A program made the position numbers and the translations under genes. A stretch of DNA of 54,306 bases from an uncultured Azospirillum sp. (GTDB lineage Bacteria > Pseudomonadota > Alphaproteobacteria > RF32 > CAG-239): the NCBI GenBank assembly GCA_902489795.1, contig CABUBU010000011.1, positions 1 through 54,306 of the forward strand, in the 5' to 3' direction. Below are positions 26,526-34,307 of this stretch, in pieces (within the stretch, counting starts at the first letter, position 1; each line of letters starts with the position of its first letter). The notes under the pieces were generated by a model. That model worked only from the letters and a program-made list of their open reading frames with translations. It was not told the DNA's origin and did no database searches.

Positions 26526-26694
26526 TGCATCCGGGAGGCCGGGCGCGGAGTGTCGTAACTCCTCATGTAAATAAAAAAGCCCTTTAAGAGGGAGGTGCGG
26601 ACATAAGTCGGTTTTTCCGGACGAATAACGCACACTGATTACATGCAGTTACGAACTCCCTCACCTTGTATTTACCAAGGTGAGTTTTGTTTTA
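26526..26694 (+). ncRNA. Structured RNA, copy 2 of a tandem triplet
   Basis: This is the shortest copy, about 168 nt. It has the same order of hairpins as copy 1, with changed bases that mostly keep pairing: GGAGT/ACTCC, CCCT/AGGG, and GTGC/GCAC around the conserved internal loop GACATAAG...CGAATAA. A small ACTG/CAGT hairpin follows. The terminator CTCACCTTG (26660-26668) pairs with CAAGGTGAG (26676-26684) before TTTTGTTTT. No gene follows it before copy 3. Confidence 0.75.
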
Positions 26695-26744
26695 AATCAA
26701 AGTAAATAAGCAAAACAAAGGGAGTGTTGATTAAAAGAAAGGGC

Positions 26745-26773
26745 TTGCCAACGGGCGGTAATTTCTTTAATAT
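26745..26773 (+). promoter_or_regulatory. Promoter of RNA copy 3
   Basis: TTGCCA at 26745-26750 and TAATAT at 26768-26773 with 17 bp between them. The predicted start is near 26780. Confidence 0.75.
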
Positions 26774-26779
26774 CAATCC

Positions 26780-26955
26780 CGCATCCGGGAGACCGGGGGC
26801 GGAGTGTAACGGCTCCTTTAGGACAACAGCAACTCCTCTTAAGGGGAGCTGCCGATATAAGCATATCTTTAACGGTATGACGAATAAGGCAGACTGCGTT
26901 CTAACAGTCGTTAACTCCCCGCCTTGGAATTTGTTCCGGGCGGTTTTGTTTTTTA
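26780..26955 (+). ncRNA. Structured RNA, copy 3, leader of the HTH gene
   Basis: The element is about 175 nt. The hairpin order is that of copies 1 and 2: CCGG/CCGG, GGAG/CTCC, CAGC..CTCC/GGAG..CTG, then CTGCC/GGCAG around the loop GATATAAG...ACGAATAA and a cap CATATC/GGTATG. GACTG/CAGTC follows. The terminator CCGCC (26919-26923)/GGCGG (26939-26943) is followed by TTTTGTTTTTT. Its 5' arm could instead pair with GGCGGAG near 26798, so an attenuator-type switch is possible. An SD (AAGGAG) and ATG follow 29 bp later. Confidence 0.75.
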
Positions 26956-26983
26956 TCATAAACAAAATTAAGGAGTTACAAAC

Positions 26984-27115
26984 ATGAATCTAGGCAAAAA
27001 AAATCAAGAGCGAACATTATGCGCAAAATCGGTTGCAAACTGGGAGATTATCGGCGCAGCCACAACCTTTGTCTGGCACATGTTGCCAAACAGAGCGGCG
27101 TGCCGTGGCAGATGA
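26984..27115 (+). CDS. Leader ORF, 43 codons, overlapping the HTH gene
   Basis: ATG at 26984 follows a strong Shine-Dalgarno sequence (AAGGAG, 8 bp away). The frame runs 43 codons and stops at 27113 inside the HTH gene, in a different frame. Near its start is A AAA AAT (26998-27004) in the phase needed for a -1 ribosomal shift, which would continue straight into the HTH frame. So this may be an upstream peptide, the start of a frameshifted fusion, or the true start of the HTH gene broken by an indel in the A8 run. Confidence 0.45.
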   Translation: MNLGKKNQERTLCAKSVANWEIIGAATTFVWHMLPNRAACRGR

Positions 27116-27372
27116 TAGATGCGCTGGAAAGAGGCAACAACGCTCAGTGGAATGCTTATTCTCTGCTGCTTGAGTTTTACGGCAAGAGTATTTCCATTGA
27201 GCTGGTTGAGCGTTCTGGCAGCGGAAAAAGCCGACCGATTGACGAAAGCGTTAAAGCAAAATATCGTCGTCAGGAACCTGTTGTGCATAACCGGGTAAAC
27301 GAACAGCTTGGCGAAGATGAGGAGCAAAATCAACTAACGATGGATTTTGACTTATTTGCGGAAAGCAAATAA
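27019..27372 (+). CDS. Small XRE-like helix-turn-helix protein
   Basis: A 117-residue protein. Residues about 3-60 fit an XRE/Cro-type DNA-binding domain: LGDYRRSHNLCLAHVAKQSGVPWQMIDALERG, with the second and recognition helices readable, then LLLEFYGKSISIELVE. The C-terminus is polar. The ATG at 27019 has no good ribosome binding site, whereas an ATG 35 bp upstream in another frame has one. It follows the third structured RNA copy and its terminator. It may regulate the RNA array or be regulated by it; no target is visible. Confidence 0.65.
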   Translation: MRKIGCKLGDYRRSHNLCLAHVAKQSGVPWQMIDALERGNNAQWNAYSLLLEFYGKSISIELVERSGSGKSRPIDESVKAKYRRQEPVVHNRVNEQLGEDEEQNQLTMDFDLFAESK

Positions 27373-27384
27373 TTTCTGCCGTTC

Positions 27385-27540
27385 CAAAGTCTTTGCCGAA
27401 CAAATATCCCCCGGTAAACCGGGGGACTAAAATAGCTTAAACCTGGCGGTTTTACCATGTTCGTCGGTGTGGGGCAGTGGAGGCTCAACACTTTGGTTTG
27501 GCATTTAACCTCGGGCAAAACCCGGGGTTTTCCATAAGCA
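27385..27540. other. Gene-free region with several hairpins
   Basis: No gene is visible between the HTH gene and the ApaG-like gene. Perfect short hairpins are TCCCCCGG/CCGGGGGA (about 27409-27430) and ACCTCGGG/CCCGGGGT (about 27508-27532). A longer pairing CCAAAGT/ACTTTGG spans most of the interval. It may be a small structured RNA, but no promoter was found. Confidence 0.4.
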
Positions 27541-27547
27541 GACCATA

Positions 27548-27575
27548 AAAAAAGAACCACCGGCGGTTCTTTTTT
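27548..27575. terminator. Bidirectional terminator
   Basis: AAAAAAGAACC (27548-27558) pairs with GGTTCTTTTTT (27565-27575). The A and T runs at each end let it work on both strands, serving the HTH gene (plus) and the ApaG-like gene (minus). Confidence 0.9.
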
Positions 27576-27600
27576 ATAGCTTCTGTCCGACAAAAAATAT

Positions 27601-28020
27601 TTAGTTCAAAACCGCAGCAGGCTGCCGCCCGCGAGCAGCATCAAAAGTCAACACCGGCAGACGCACGCTTTCGGCAATTTTGGCCGCACCTTTCAAAATT
27701 TTGCAACTGCCGTAGAAAACCGCATGAGCAGCCTTGAGCGGCGCGGTGGCGCTGAACTCGAAATATTCTCCCGGCTCCAGCTCGGGAATTTCGCCGCTGA
27801 AACCGTCCGAATCGTCGCAGAAACTGCGGCCGCTGTCATCGGTAATGTTCCAGTTTTTGCCAAGCAGAGTAATTTTTTCGTCGGAATTGTTTTCAATGCA
27901 GAAATAGTAACCCCAGAGGAACTCCTCTCCGGCGCGGTAAGAAGAATCGACCAACTCGGAAGCGGCGGTAATTACAACGTCACCTTCTTCCATCACGATC
28001 ATGTCATCCGTATCCGTCAT
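27601..28020 (-). CDS. ApaG-like protein (DUF525)
   Basis: A 139-residue protein with the fibronectin-III-like ApaG fold. Recognisable strands are EEFLWGYYFCIENNSDEKITLLGKNWNITDDSGR, then GFSGEIPELEPGEYFEFSATAPLKAAHAVFYGSCKI. ApaG proteins are small cytosolic proteins of poorly known function, linked in some species to Ap4A metabolism through their neighbour apaH, which is absent here. It is somewhat diverged, for example GEIPELEPGEYF in place of the usual GEQPVLxPGExF. Expression appears monocistronic. Confidence 0.75.
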   Translation of the reverse strand: MTDTDDMIVMEEGDVVITAASELVDSSYRAGEEFLWGYYFCIENNSDEKITLLGKNWNITDDSGRSFCDDSDGFSGEIPELEPGEYFEFSATAPLKAAHAVFYGSCKILKGAAKIAESVRLPVLTFDAARGRQPAAVLN

Positions 28021-28162
28021 CTGCTTAACCTTTTATTAATCTTTCTTAACCAAAGGTTATTAGGAGTCTGAATTTTTTGCAATCGAGGAATCCGATTGTT
28101 CACAAAGTTATGCACATTTTAAACGACATTTTCCGCTTTCCGCCAAAAAAACGCAAAAAAAA

Positions 28163-28188
28163 GCGGCTCCGGCCGCTGCCGGAACCGC
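28163..28188 (-). terminator. Terminator of the small lipoprotein gene
   Basis: GCGGCTCCGG pairs with CCGGAACCGC with one mismatch. On the minus strand it is followed by two T runs. Confidence 0.85.
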
Positions 28189-28209
28189 CGTACAGACATA
28201 CTTTCCTTT

Positions 28210-28476
28210 TTATCGGCCGTTTTGTGCGGCGGAATCGGAACGACGGGTGTCAAAAGCCGGCGCCGGAGTCGCTCTGCCTTCGATTTCCAGATCCGGATTA
28301 ACAAAATTCATCGTGCCTTTTTCGTAAAAATAAAAATCGCGGCGAATTCGCGCCCGGTCTTTTACCGACAGTTCGTTCCATTCCTTTTCGCTGATGTTGT
28401 ACGGATAAGTTTCTTTCGGAGCCAGGCTGCAGGCCGACAGCAAAGCAAAAGCCCCGAGCAACAGTAATTTTTTCAT
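28210..28476 (-). CDS. Small lipoprotein of unknown function
   Basis: An 88-residue lipoprotein. The signal peptide ends in a lipobox LSAC (Cys 16), and the mature part is about 72 polar residues with YNISEKEWNELSVKDRARIRRDFYFYEKG. The ATG at 28476 has GGAG 7 bp upstream; the open frame extends to 28527 but that part is not needed. It has its own terminator. No family was recognised. It probably sits in the outer membrane's inner leaflet. Confidence 0.75.
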   Translation of the reverse strand: MKKLLLLGAFALLSACSLAPKETYPYNISEKEWNELSVKDRARIRRDFYFYEKGTMNFVNPDLEIEGRATPAPAFDTRRSDSAAQNGR

Positions 28477-28740
28477 TGACAGTCTCCATAAAAAATCCGG
28501 CATCTTTTTCGTTTTTTCTTGTAGCACCGGCTGGTTAAAATGCGGTTAAAAACCGCTGCCGCACCCCGTTTCATATTTTCCGTCCCGCGGTTTCCCGTCA
28601 GCCGCATCTTCCCCCTGTCTTATCCCTCCGCAGACGAAAGACCCAACCCGGGGCGCGTCATTTTAAGCGGCAACAAAAGACCTTATCTCCCCGCAGACAG
28701 AAAAAGCTCCCGATCCGGCCTTTTTTCGTCATACAAAAAA

Positions 28741-28759
28741 GCGGCCCGCAAGGGGCCGC
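28741..28759 (-). terminator. Terminator of carD
   Basis: GCGGCCC and GGGCCGC form a perfect 7-bp stem with a 5-nt loop. Six T residues follow on the minus strand. It lies 25 bp past the carD stop codon. Confidence 0.88.
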
Positions 28760-28783
28760 CCGCAATATAATCCGTACAAAAAA

Positions 28784-29305
28784 TCATTCCGCCGCAACGT
28801 CGGAAGCCAGAATGTCCAGCAGCTTTTTGGTGGCGTCGCCCGCGCTGATGTTGTTGCAGATGGCATATTCGTTGGCCAGACGATCCAGCGCCTGTTCATA
28901 AATCTGGCGCTCGCTGTAAGACTGCTCCGACAGGTTTTCCCGGCGGTAGAGGTCTCTGACCACTTCGGCGATGGCAACCGGGCTGCCGGAGTTGATTTTG
29001 TTTTCATACTCCTGCGCACGCCGCGACCACATGATTTTTCTCACTTTGGCCTTGCCTTTCAATACTCCCAGCGCCTCGTCCATTACCGGCGTTTCGGAAA
29101 TTTTGCGCAGGCCGACGCTTTCGGCTTTGCTGAGCGGAACCCGCAGCGTCATTTTGTCCTTATCAAAATTAACAACGATCAATTCCAATTCAGCTCCCCC
29201 GATTTTCTGGGTGGAAATGTCGGCAACTTTTCCTACCCCGTGAGCCGGATAAACGACAAATTCGCCGGAATTGAATGCAATTTTCGATGTTGTTTTTTTG
29301 TTCAT
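28784..29305 (-). CDS. carD: CarD/CdnL family transcription factor
   Basis: A 173-residue RNA-polymerase-binding protein that stabilises the open promoter complex, often at rRNA promoters. The N-terminal Tudor-like domain has FVVYPAHGVGKVADISTQKIGGAELELIVVNF, and the C-terminal helical DNA-binding domain has RKIMWSRRAQEYENKINSGSPVAIAEVVRDLYRR. The ATG at 29305 is chosen because of an upstream AGGT; ATG 29320 is also possible. It is followed by an intrinsic terminator. This family is standard in Alphaproteobacteria. Confidence 0.93.
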   Translation of the reverse strand: MNKKTTSKIAFNSGEFVVYPAHGVGKVADISTQKIGGAELELIVVNFDKDKMTLRVPLSKAESVGLRKISETPVMDEALGVLKGKAKVRKIMWSRRAQEYENKINSGSPVAIAEVVRDLYRRENLSEQSYSERQIYEQALDRLANEYAICNNISAGDATKKLLDILASDVAAE

Positions 29306-29428
29306 GACCTGTTTTCCCATATGTTAAAAAATGCCCCTAAAATCCTTGTTTTCACAAAAACAGGGCATACTATACCATATTTCGGAGCATAAATCCAGCC
29401 TGTTTTTTTCATTTTTTCGTCAAATTTT

Positions 29429-29899
29429 CTATTTTGCCGGAAACATATGCGTCTGCCGCAGCGCCTCGCCCAAAACCATGGTGGCGGAAACCGCCACGTT
29501 AATCGAGCGCGCGACTTCCGTCATCGGAATGGTCAGCCGGGCGTCGACCGAATTGTGCACAGCTTCCGGCACGCCGGCGCTTTCGCGCCCGACCAGCAGA
29601 ACGTCATTCGGACGGAACTCAAAATTATAATAAGGCAGCGGCGATTTAGTGGTCAGCAGGATAATTCGGCCGTATTCTTCCGGATGTCCGTAGGCATAAC
29701 TGCAGAAGTCGTCCCACGAATTGTGGCGGCGGTATTTGACCAATTCCAGATAATCCATGCCGTAACGGCGCAGTGCCCGTTCGTCAAAGACAAAACCGCA
29801 GGGTTCGATGATGTCCACCTCCACGTCAACACAGGCACCAAGCCGAAGCATGGTGCCCGTGTTTTGCGGCATGTCGGGCTGAAACAATGCCAACCTCAT
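29429..29899 (-). CDS. trmL: tRNA (cytidine/uridine-2'-O-)-methyltransferase TrmL
   Basis: A 156-residue SPOUT enzyme with a trefoil knot that methylates the 2'-O of the wobble base in tRNA-Leu isoacceptors. Motif 1 is QNTGTMLRLGACVDV, motif 2 VLLVGRESAGVPEAV, motif 3 IPMTEVARSINVAVSATMVLGEALRQ. It is 7 bp downstream of ileS on the same strand, so the two are probably co-transcribed and both act on tRNA. Confidence 0.95.
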   Translation of the reverse strand: MRLALFQPDMPQNTGTMLRLGACVDVEVDIIEPCGFVFDERALRRYGMDYLELVKYRRHNSWDDFCSYAYGHPEEYGRIILLTTKSPLPYYNFEFRPNDVLLVGRESAGVPEAVHNSVDARLTIPMTEVARSINVAVSATMVLGEALRQTHMFPAK

Positions 29900-29906
29900 G
29901 ATGTTT

Positions 29907-32900
29907 TTACGCTCCTTTCTTCAGGGACGAAACAACTTCCGCATCAAAACGGACGGAAGCCCCTTCGATTTCGGCCGTTGTTCCGCCGGCACAGCTTTCG
30001 GAAATTTTTTCTTCCGTCGGCACCAGTACCTGAACTTTGATATATTCCTCATTTTCGCGCAGAGCCTGACGGAGTTTTTCGTCGTCGGTCTGCCAGCACA
30101 GACGGATGCGGTCGGAAATGTCAAAGTTCTTCTCCTTGCGCAGGTTCTGTACCAAACGGACAAAGTCGCGCGCCATGCCTTCTTTGACCAGGTCTTCGGT
30201 CACTTCGGTGTCAAGCACCACCACCGCCTTGTTGTCGGCAAAGGCTTTGCCGGCCTTGCCGTCCAAAATTTCCAGACGTTCTTCATACAGATCGGGCGTC
30301 AGAAAAATACCGGCAACCGAGATGCCGCCGTCGCCGTCTGCCCAGCAGGGAACGCCGGTCTTTTTATATTCGTTATAAGCGGCCATAACCCTGCCCATGT
30401 CTTTGCCGAGCCTTTTGCCGAGCAGCGGCGTATAAAGGTACAGCGACTGCGCCGCATAGGCACCGACGTCACCATCGACGTTGACCCGTTTGACGTTCAG
30501 TTCGTCCTTGATTATCTCGCGGTAACGGTCATTCAAAAAGTCCAGACCACTGCCGGCAACCGTCAGACCGTTCAACGGCAGACGGTTGCGGAGATTTTTT
30601 TCCTCGCGAACGAATTTTCCGGCCGAACAAAGTTCCTGAACGAAATCCATCTGCCGAACCAGTTCGTCGTCCGCCGCCACATTTTCCAGCAGCGGATAAT
30701 CCGTCAGGTGAACGGAAGCTTCGGCATCGACCAGTGCCTGATAAACATACTCGGTCGTAAACGGCATCAACGGCGCCATAATTTTGCACAAATTGACCAA
30801 AACGGTATAAAGGACGTCAAACGCCTGATTGTCGCCTGCCCAGAAGCGGTCGCGGGTGCGGCGGATGTACCAGTTGTTCAAAACTTCCATAAAGGCGGCG
30901 ATTTCGCTGCAGGAATGGGCAACGTCATAAGTATCCAGCCCCTTCCTGACTTCGGCCGACAGCTTTTTCAACTTGGCCAGAATATAGTTGTCCAGAAACT
31001 CGCCCGAAGTGTTGACTTCCTTGGCTTTGTAGCCTTCGGCGTTGGCATAGAGGGTGAAGAAGTAAAAAGCGTTCCAGAACGGAATCTGCGCTACCCGCGC
31101 CGCTTTCACGATTTCCTTTCCTTCCTGATCGACGGCCAGGTTTCCGCCCTTTAACACCGGCGAAGAAACCAGGAACCAGCGCAGCGTGTCGGAACCGATC
31201 TTGTCGAGCACCATTGCCGGGTCGGGGTAGTTTTTCAGCCGTTTGGACAGTTTCTGCCCGCCTTCGGCCATCAGCAGCCCGGTGCAGATGCAGTTCTTGA
31301 AAGCCGGTTTGTGATGCAGCGCGGTCGACAGCACGGTCAGAGTATAAAACCAGCCGCGGGTCTGATCCATCGCTTCGACGATGAAATCGGCCGGGAAATG
31401 ATTTTCAAACCATTCTTTGTTGTCGAAAGGATAATGAACCTGCGCATAGGGCATCGAACCGGATTCAAACCAGCAGTCAAACACGTCGGAAACACGGCGC
31501 ATCATGCTTTTGCCGGTAGGATCGGCAGGGTTCGGGTAAACCACTTCGTCAATATAGGGTTTGTGCAGATCGGTTACCTCAATGCCGGTTTTCTCTCGGA
31601 TTTCGGCAATCGAGCCGAAAACGTCGACATGCGGATATTTCGGATCGTCCGACTTCCAGACCGGAATCGGCGTTCCCCAGAAACGGTTGCGCGAGATCGA
31701 CCAGTCGCGGGCGCCTTCCAGCCATTTACCGAAGCGGCCGTCTTTGATATGTTCCGGCACCCAGTTGATTTCCTGATTGAGCCGCACCATCTCGTCGCGG
31801 AAATCCGTTACCTTGACGAACCAGGAACTCATCGCCTTGTAGATCAGCGGCGTGTCGGTACGCCAGCAGAATGGATAGGAGTGAGTATACTGTTCTTTTT
31901 TGACCAGAAGGCCGTTTTGTTTCAGCCACTGCATCACCGGTTCGTTAGCCTCAAACACCTGCTTGCCCGCATAATCGGAAACTTCGGCAGTGAACTTGCC
32001 GGCTTCGTCGACCGGGCAGACAACCGGGAAGTTTTCGTCATAAGCGCGGCAGGCTTCAAAGTCGTCCTGCCCGAAACCGGGAGCGATGTGGACGACACCG
32101 GTGCCGTCTTCGGTCGAAACAAACTCGCCCGACAAAACCCTGAACGCGCCTTTTTCCTTCAGATGTTTGAAATAAGGGAACATCGGCTCATAACCTAAGC
32201 CCACCAGTTCGGAACCTTTGAGAGTGCCGACCCGTTCGGCTTTGGCCAGCTGCTGCTTGTAACGGCCGAGCAAAGCTTCCGCCAGAACATATTTCTGACC
32301 GTCCTCTTCCATCACCGCGTAGGAAATGTCATTGCCGACCGCCAGCATCAGGTTGGAAGGCAGCGTCCACGGCGTGGTCGTCCAAACCAGAATTTTCATG
32401 CCGTTTTCCAGCTTGAACAAAACGGTGATGGCGGTATCGGTTTTATCCTGATAGCCCTGGTTAACCTCAAAGTTGGAAAGCGGGGTTTCTGCCGCCCAGG
32501 AATAAGGCAGCACGCGGAAATCTTCATAAATCAGCCCCTTGTCGTAAAGATCCTTAAAATTGTGAATGACGCTTTCCATAAACGGCAGATCCATGGTTTT
32601 GTAATCGTGGGAAAAGTCTACCCAGCGGCCGATCCGCTTGAACATGTCGACCCAGATGTTGGAATATTTCAGTACGTCCTGACGGCAGAAGTTGTTGAAC
32701 TTTTCAACCCCGAACTCTTCTATCTGTTTGCGGCCGGAAACGCCGAGCTGCTTTTCCGCCGACATTTCGGCCGGCAGGCCGTGGCAGTCCCAGCCCAGGC
32801 GGCGTTCAACCTTTTTGCCGCTCATGGTCTGAAAACGGGCGACCACGTCTTTGACATAAGATACCATGATGTGCCCGTAGTGAGGGGTACCGTTGGCAAA

Positions 32901-33053
32901 CGGCGGTCCGTCGTAAAAAACGAACTCGGCCGCGCCGTCGCGGTTATGAACCGATTTCTCAAAGGTTTTGTCTTCTTCCCAGAATTTGAGAACACGTTTT
33001 TCCAGTTCGGCAAAATCCGGTTTTGCCTGTTGTTCAGCATAATGTTTCGTCAT
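29907..33053 (-). CDS. ileS: Isoleucyl-tRNA synthetase, eukaryote-like type
   Basis: A 1048-residue class I synthetase. The HIGH-type signature is PHYGHI near residue 60, the editing domain follows, and the KMSKS loop reads KLSKRLKNYPDP near 605. This loop, with Arg in place of the final Ser, and the overall length place it with type 2 IleRS, the group that includes eukaryotic cytosolic enzymes and mupirocin-resistant bacterial forms. Whether this one resists mupirocin is an inference. The anticodon-binding region has the normal length. Confidence 0.96.
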   Translation of the reverse strand: MTKHYAEQQAKPDFAELEKRVLKFWEEDKTFEKSVHNRDGAAEFVFYDGPPFANGTPHYGHIMVSYVKDVVARFQTMSGKKVERRLGWDCHGLPAEMSAEKQLGVSGRKQIEEFGVEKFNNFCRQDVLKYSNIWVDMFKRIGRWVDFSHDYKTMDLPFMESVIHNFKDLYDKGLIYEDFRVLPYSWAAETPLSNFEVNQGYQDKTDTAITVLFKLENGMKILVWTTTPWTLPSNLMLAVGNDISYAVMEEDGQKYVLAEALLGRYKQQLAKAERVGTLKGSELVGLGYEPMFPYFKHLKEKGAFRVLSGEFVSTEDGTGVVHIAPGFGQDDFEACRAYDENFPVVCPVDEAGKFTAEVSDYAGKQVFEANEPVMQWLKQNGLLVKKEQYTHSYPFCWRTDTPLIYKAMSSWFVKVTDFRDEMVRLNQEINWVPEHIKDGRFGKWLEGARDWSISRNRFWGTPIPVWKSDDPKYPHVDVFGSIAEIREKTGIEVTDLHKPYIDEVVYPNPADPTGKSMMRRVSDVFDCWFESGSMPYAQVHYPFDNKEWFENHFPADFIVEAMDQTRGWFYTLTVLSTALHHKPAFKNCICTGLLMAEGGQKLSKRLKNYPDPAMVLDKIGSDTLRWFLVSSPVLKGGNLAVDQEGKEIVKAARVAQIPFWNAFYFFTLYANAEGYKAKEVNTSGEFLDNYILAKLKKLSAEVRKGLDTYDVAHSCSEIAAFMEVLNNWYIRRTRDRFWAGDNQAFDVLYTVLVNLCKIMAPLMPFTTEYVYQALVDAEASVHLTDYPLLENVAADDELVRQMDFVQELCSAGKFVREEKNLRNRLPLNGLTVAGSGLDFLNDRYREIIKDELNVKRVNVDGDVGAYAAQSLYLYTPLLGKRLGKDMGRVMAAYNEYKKTGVPCWADGDGGISVAGIFLTPDLYEERLEILDGKAGKAFADNKAVVVLDTEVTEDLVKEGMARDFVRLVQNLRKEKNFDISDRIRLCWQTDDEKLRQALRENEEYIKVQVLVPTEEKISESCAGGTTAEIEGASVRFDAEVVSSLKKGA

Positions 33054-33111
33054 TAATCCAACACCTTAAATTTCTGCTATATTTTTTTAAGTTTATTTTG
33101 ATTTAGAAAAT

Positions 33112-33139
33112 TTGAATTTTTATGTGCAAAAAGTATAAT
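33112..33139 (+). promoter_or_regulatory. Promoter upstream of a 24-codon ORF
   Basis: TTGAAT (33112-33117) and a perfect TATAAT (33134-33139) are 16 bp apart. It points away from ileS. The predicted transcript starts near 33146, just before an SD-like AGGGG. Confidence 0.65.
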
Positions 33140-33156
33140 CCCCTTAGGGGATAATA

Positions 33157-33231
33157 ATGAAAAAGGAACGTATCAAAAAACTGCACATAAAACAAAAACC
33201 CTGCGGTAAAACTTACGAGCCGTTAATTTAA
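33157..33231 (+). CDS. Candidate small protein, 24 residues
   Basis: A perfect -10 element and AGGGG (6 bp before the ATG) precede a 24-codon frame that encodes a very basic peptide, MKKERIKKLHIKQKPCGKTY and four more residues. The length is too short to judge by composition. The signals are better than for most chance frames, and there is no other gene in the 200-bp gap between ileS and the acetyltransferase. It has no terminator and would run antisense into the acetyltransferase gene. Confidence 0.4.
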   Translation: MKKERIKKLHIKQKPCGKTYEPLI

Positions 33232-33262
33232 TACAACAACGCCGCCGAGTCAAGCGCTTATG

Positions 33263-33862
33263 TCACCGACTTTCACCGGCAGCATCTTCCCGCGGCCGGT
33301 CCGTTTCCGCAATCGGGCGAATCACCCGGCAGGGATTGCCGGCGGCCACCACGCCCGCGGGAATGTCGCGATTGACCACGCTGCCGGCGCCGACCACGCT
33401 GCCGCTGCCGATCGTCACGCCCGGCAAAACGCTGACGCCGGCACCGATCCAGACGTTGTCGCCGACCGTTATCGGCCGCGCGTATTCCAGCCCCCGGCCG
33501 CGCAGTCCGGCGTCAAGCGGATGCCCGGCGGTATAGAATCCGCAGTTCGGACCGACAAAAACGTTGTCGCCGAAAACGACTTTTGCCCCGTCAAGTATAA
33601 CGCAATTATGGTTGGCGTAAAAGTTTTCGCCGATTTCAACGTTTCGGCCGTAATCGCACCAAAAGGGGGCATTGATTTCAAAACGGCGTCCGGTCCTGCC
33701 GAGCAGCCGGCGGATCAGCGCCCGCCGTTCGTCTTCCCTTGCCGGAGACAGCCGGTTATATTCAAAACACAGTTCCTTGCAGCGGCGGCGTTCGGCCAGC
33801 AGTTCTTCGTCATAATTGGCGTCATACAGCAGCCCCTGCCGCATTTTTTCTTCTTCCGTCAT
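33263..33862 (-). CDS. Maltose/galactoside O-acetyltransferase family protein
   Basis: A 199-residue hexapeptide-repeat acetyltransferase. It has the Mac domain MRQGLLYDANYDEELLAERRRCKELCFEYN, then the left-handed beta-helix with FYANHNCVILDGAKVVFGDNVFVGPNCGFYTAGHPLD (the catalytic histidine is in TAGHPLD) and VWIGAGVSVLPGVTIGSGSVVGAGSVV. It transfers acetyl from acetyl-CoA to a sugar. The ATG at 33862 is chosen because GGGAG lies 6 bp upstream. The exact sugar is unknown. Confidence 0.9.
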   Translation of the reverse strand: MTEEEKMRQGLLYDANYDEELLAERRRCKELCFEYNRLSPAREDERRALIRRLLGRTGRRFEINAPFWCDYGRNVEIGENFYANHNCVILDGAKVVFGDNVFVGPNCGFYTAGHPLDAGLRGRGLEYARPITVGDNVWIGAGVSVLPGVTIGSGSVVGAGSVVNRDIPAGVVAAGNPCRVIRPIAETDRPREDAAGESR

Positions 33863-33937
33863 GTTTTTCTCCCTGTTGCTTTCAATATAACCGATAAAAA
33901 AAATCAGACAACCGCTTTTGCTCTGCACATCTTTTGC

Positions 33938-33966
33938 TTGAACTTTGCGTCCAAATAAGATATATT
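33938..33966 (+). promoter_or_regulatory. Promoter of the 34006 gene pair
   Basis: TTGAAC (33938-33943) and TATATT (33961-33966) are 17 bp apart. The ATG at 34006 has AAAGGA 8 bp upstream. Confidence 0.65.
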
Positions 33967-34005
33967 TTGTCTATAAGGGATTATAAGGAACAAAGGAAAC
34001 AAGAC

Positions 34006-34305
34006 ATGGACGGCAAAAAAATCGCCCGCGGCGGCGTTACGGTAGCGGAAACGCTTGTAAAATACGGTCTGATTAAAGGATTGGGAACAGTTGCCCGCTG
34101 CGGCTGCGAAGCAAACGGTATTCTGTTGAAGGAGGGTGTCGATCTGGCACAGCATTTTTCCGGCTGTTCGCTCGGCACCCCTACTGCTGATTTTTTGATG
34201 AAAAAGACTCAAAAAGCTGTTGATATCAGTACCAAGGCTATGGAAAACGGCAGCATCTTCGTTTTGAAAAATCTGGCCGACAAGGCCCGCGGCGGATTGT
34301 CCTGA
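34006..34305 (+). CDS. Small protein of unknown function
   Basis: A 99-residue protein that is helical and glycine-rich at the N-terminus (ARGGVTVAETLVKYGLIKGLGTVARCGCEANGILLKEGVDLAQHF). There is no signal peptide, although the sequence is fairly hydrophobic. The start at 34006 has AAAGGA; the open frame upstream to 33934 lies on the promoter. It is followed after 2 bp by another unknown gene, so the two are probably expressed together. No family was recognised. Confidence 0.6.
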   Translation: MDGKKIARGGVTVAETLVKYGLIKGLGTVARCGCEANGILLKEGVDLAQHFSGCSLGTPTADFLMKKTQKAVDISTKAMENGSIFVLKNLADKARGGLS

Positions 34306-34307
34306 AG

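Noticed and set aside
26745..26767. GGGCGGTAA as an ops-like element for RfaH
   Set aside because: It lies between the -35 and -10 hexamers, is not conserved in copies 1 and 2, and would not be in the transcript.
26110..26955. CRISPR-like array
   Set aside because: Only three units with 254-366 bp spacing and long structured bodies; no short identical repeats with unique spacers.
26439..26965. Two minus-strand open frames across the tandem RNAs with a shared peptide
   Set aside because: The similarity only reflects the repeated DNA; promoters, terminators and paired changes all support plus-strand RNAs.
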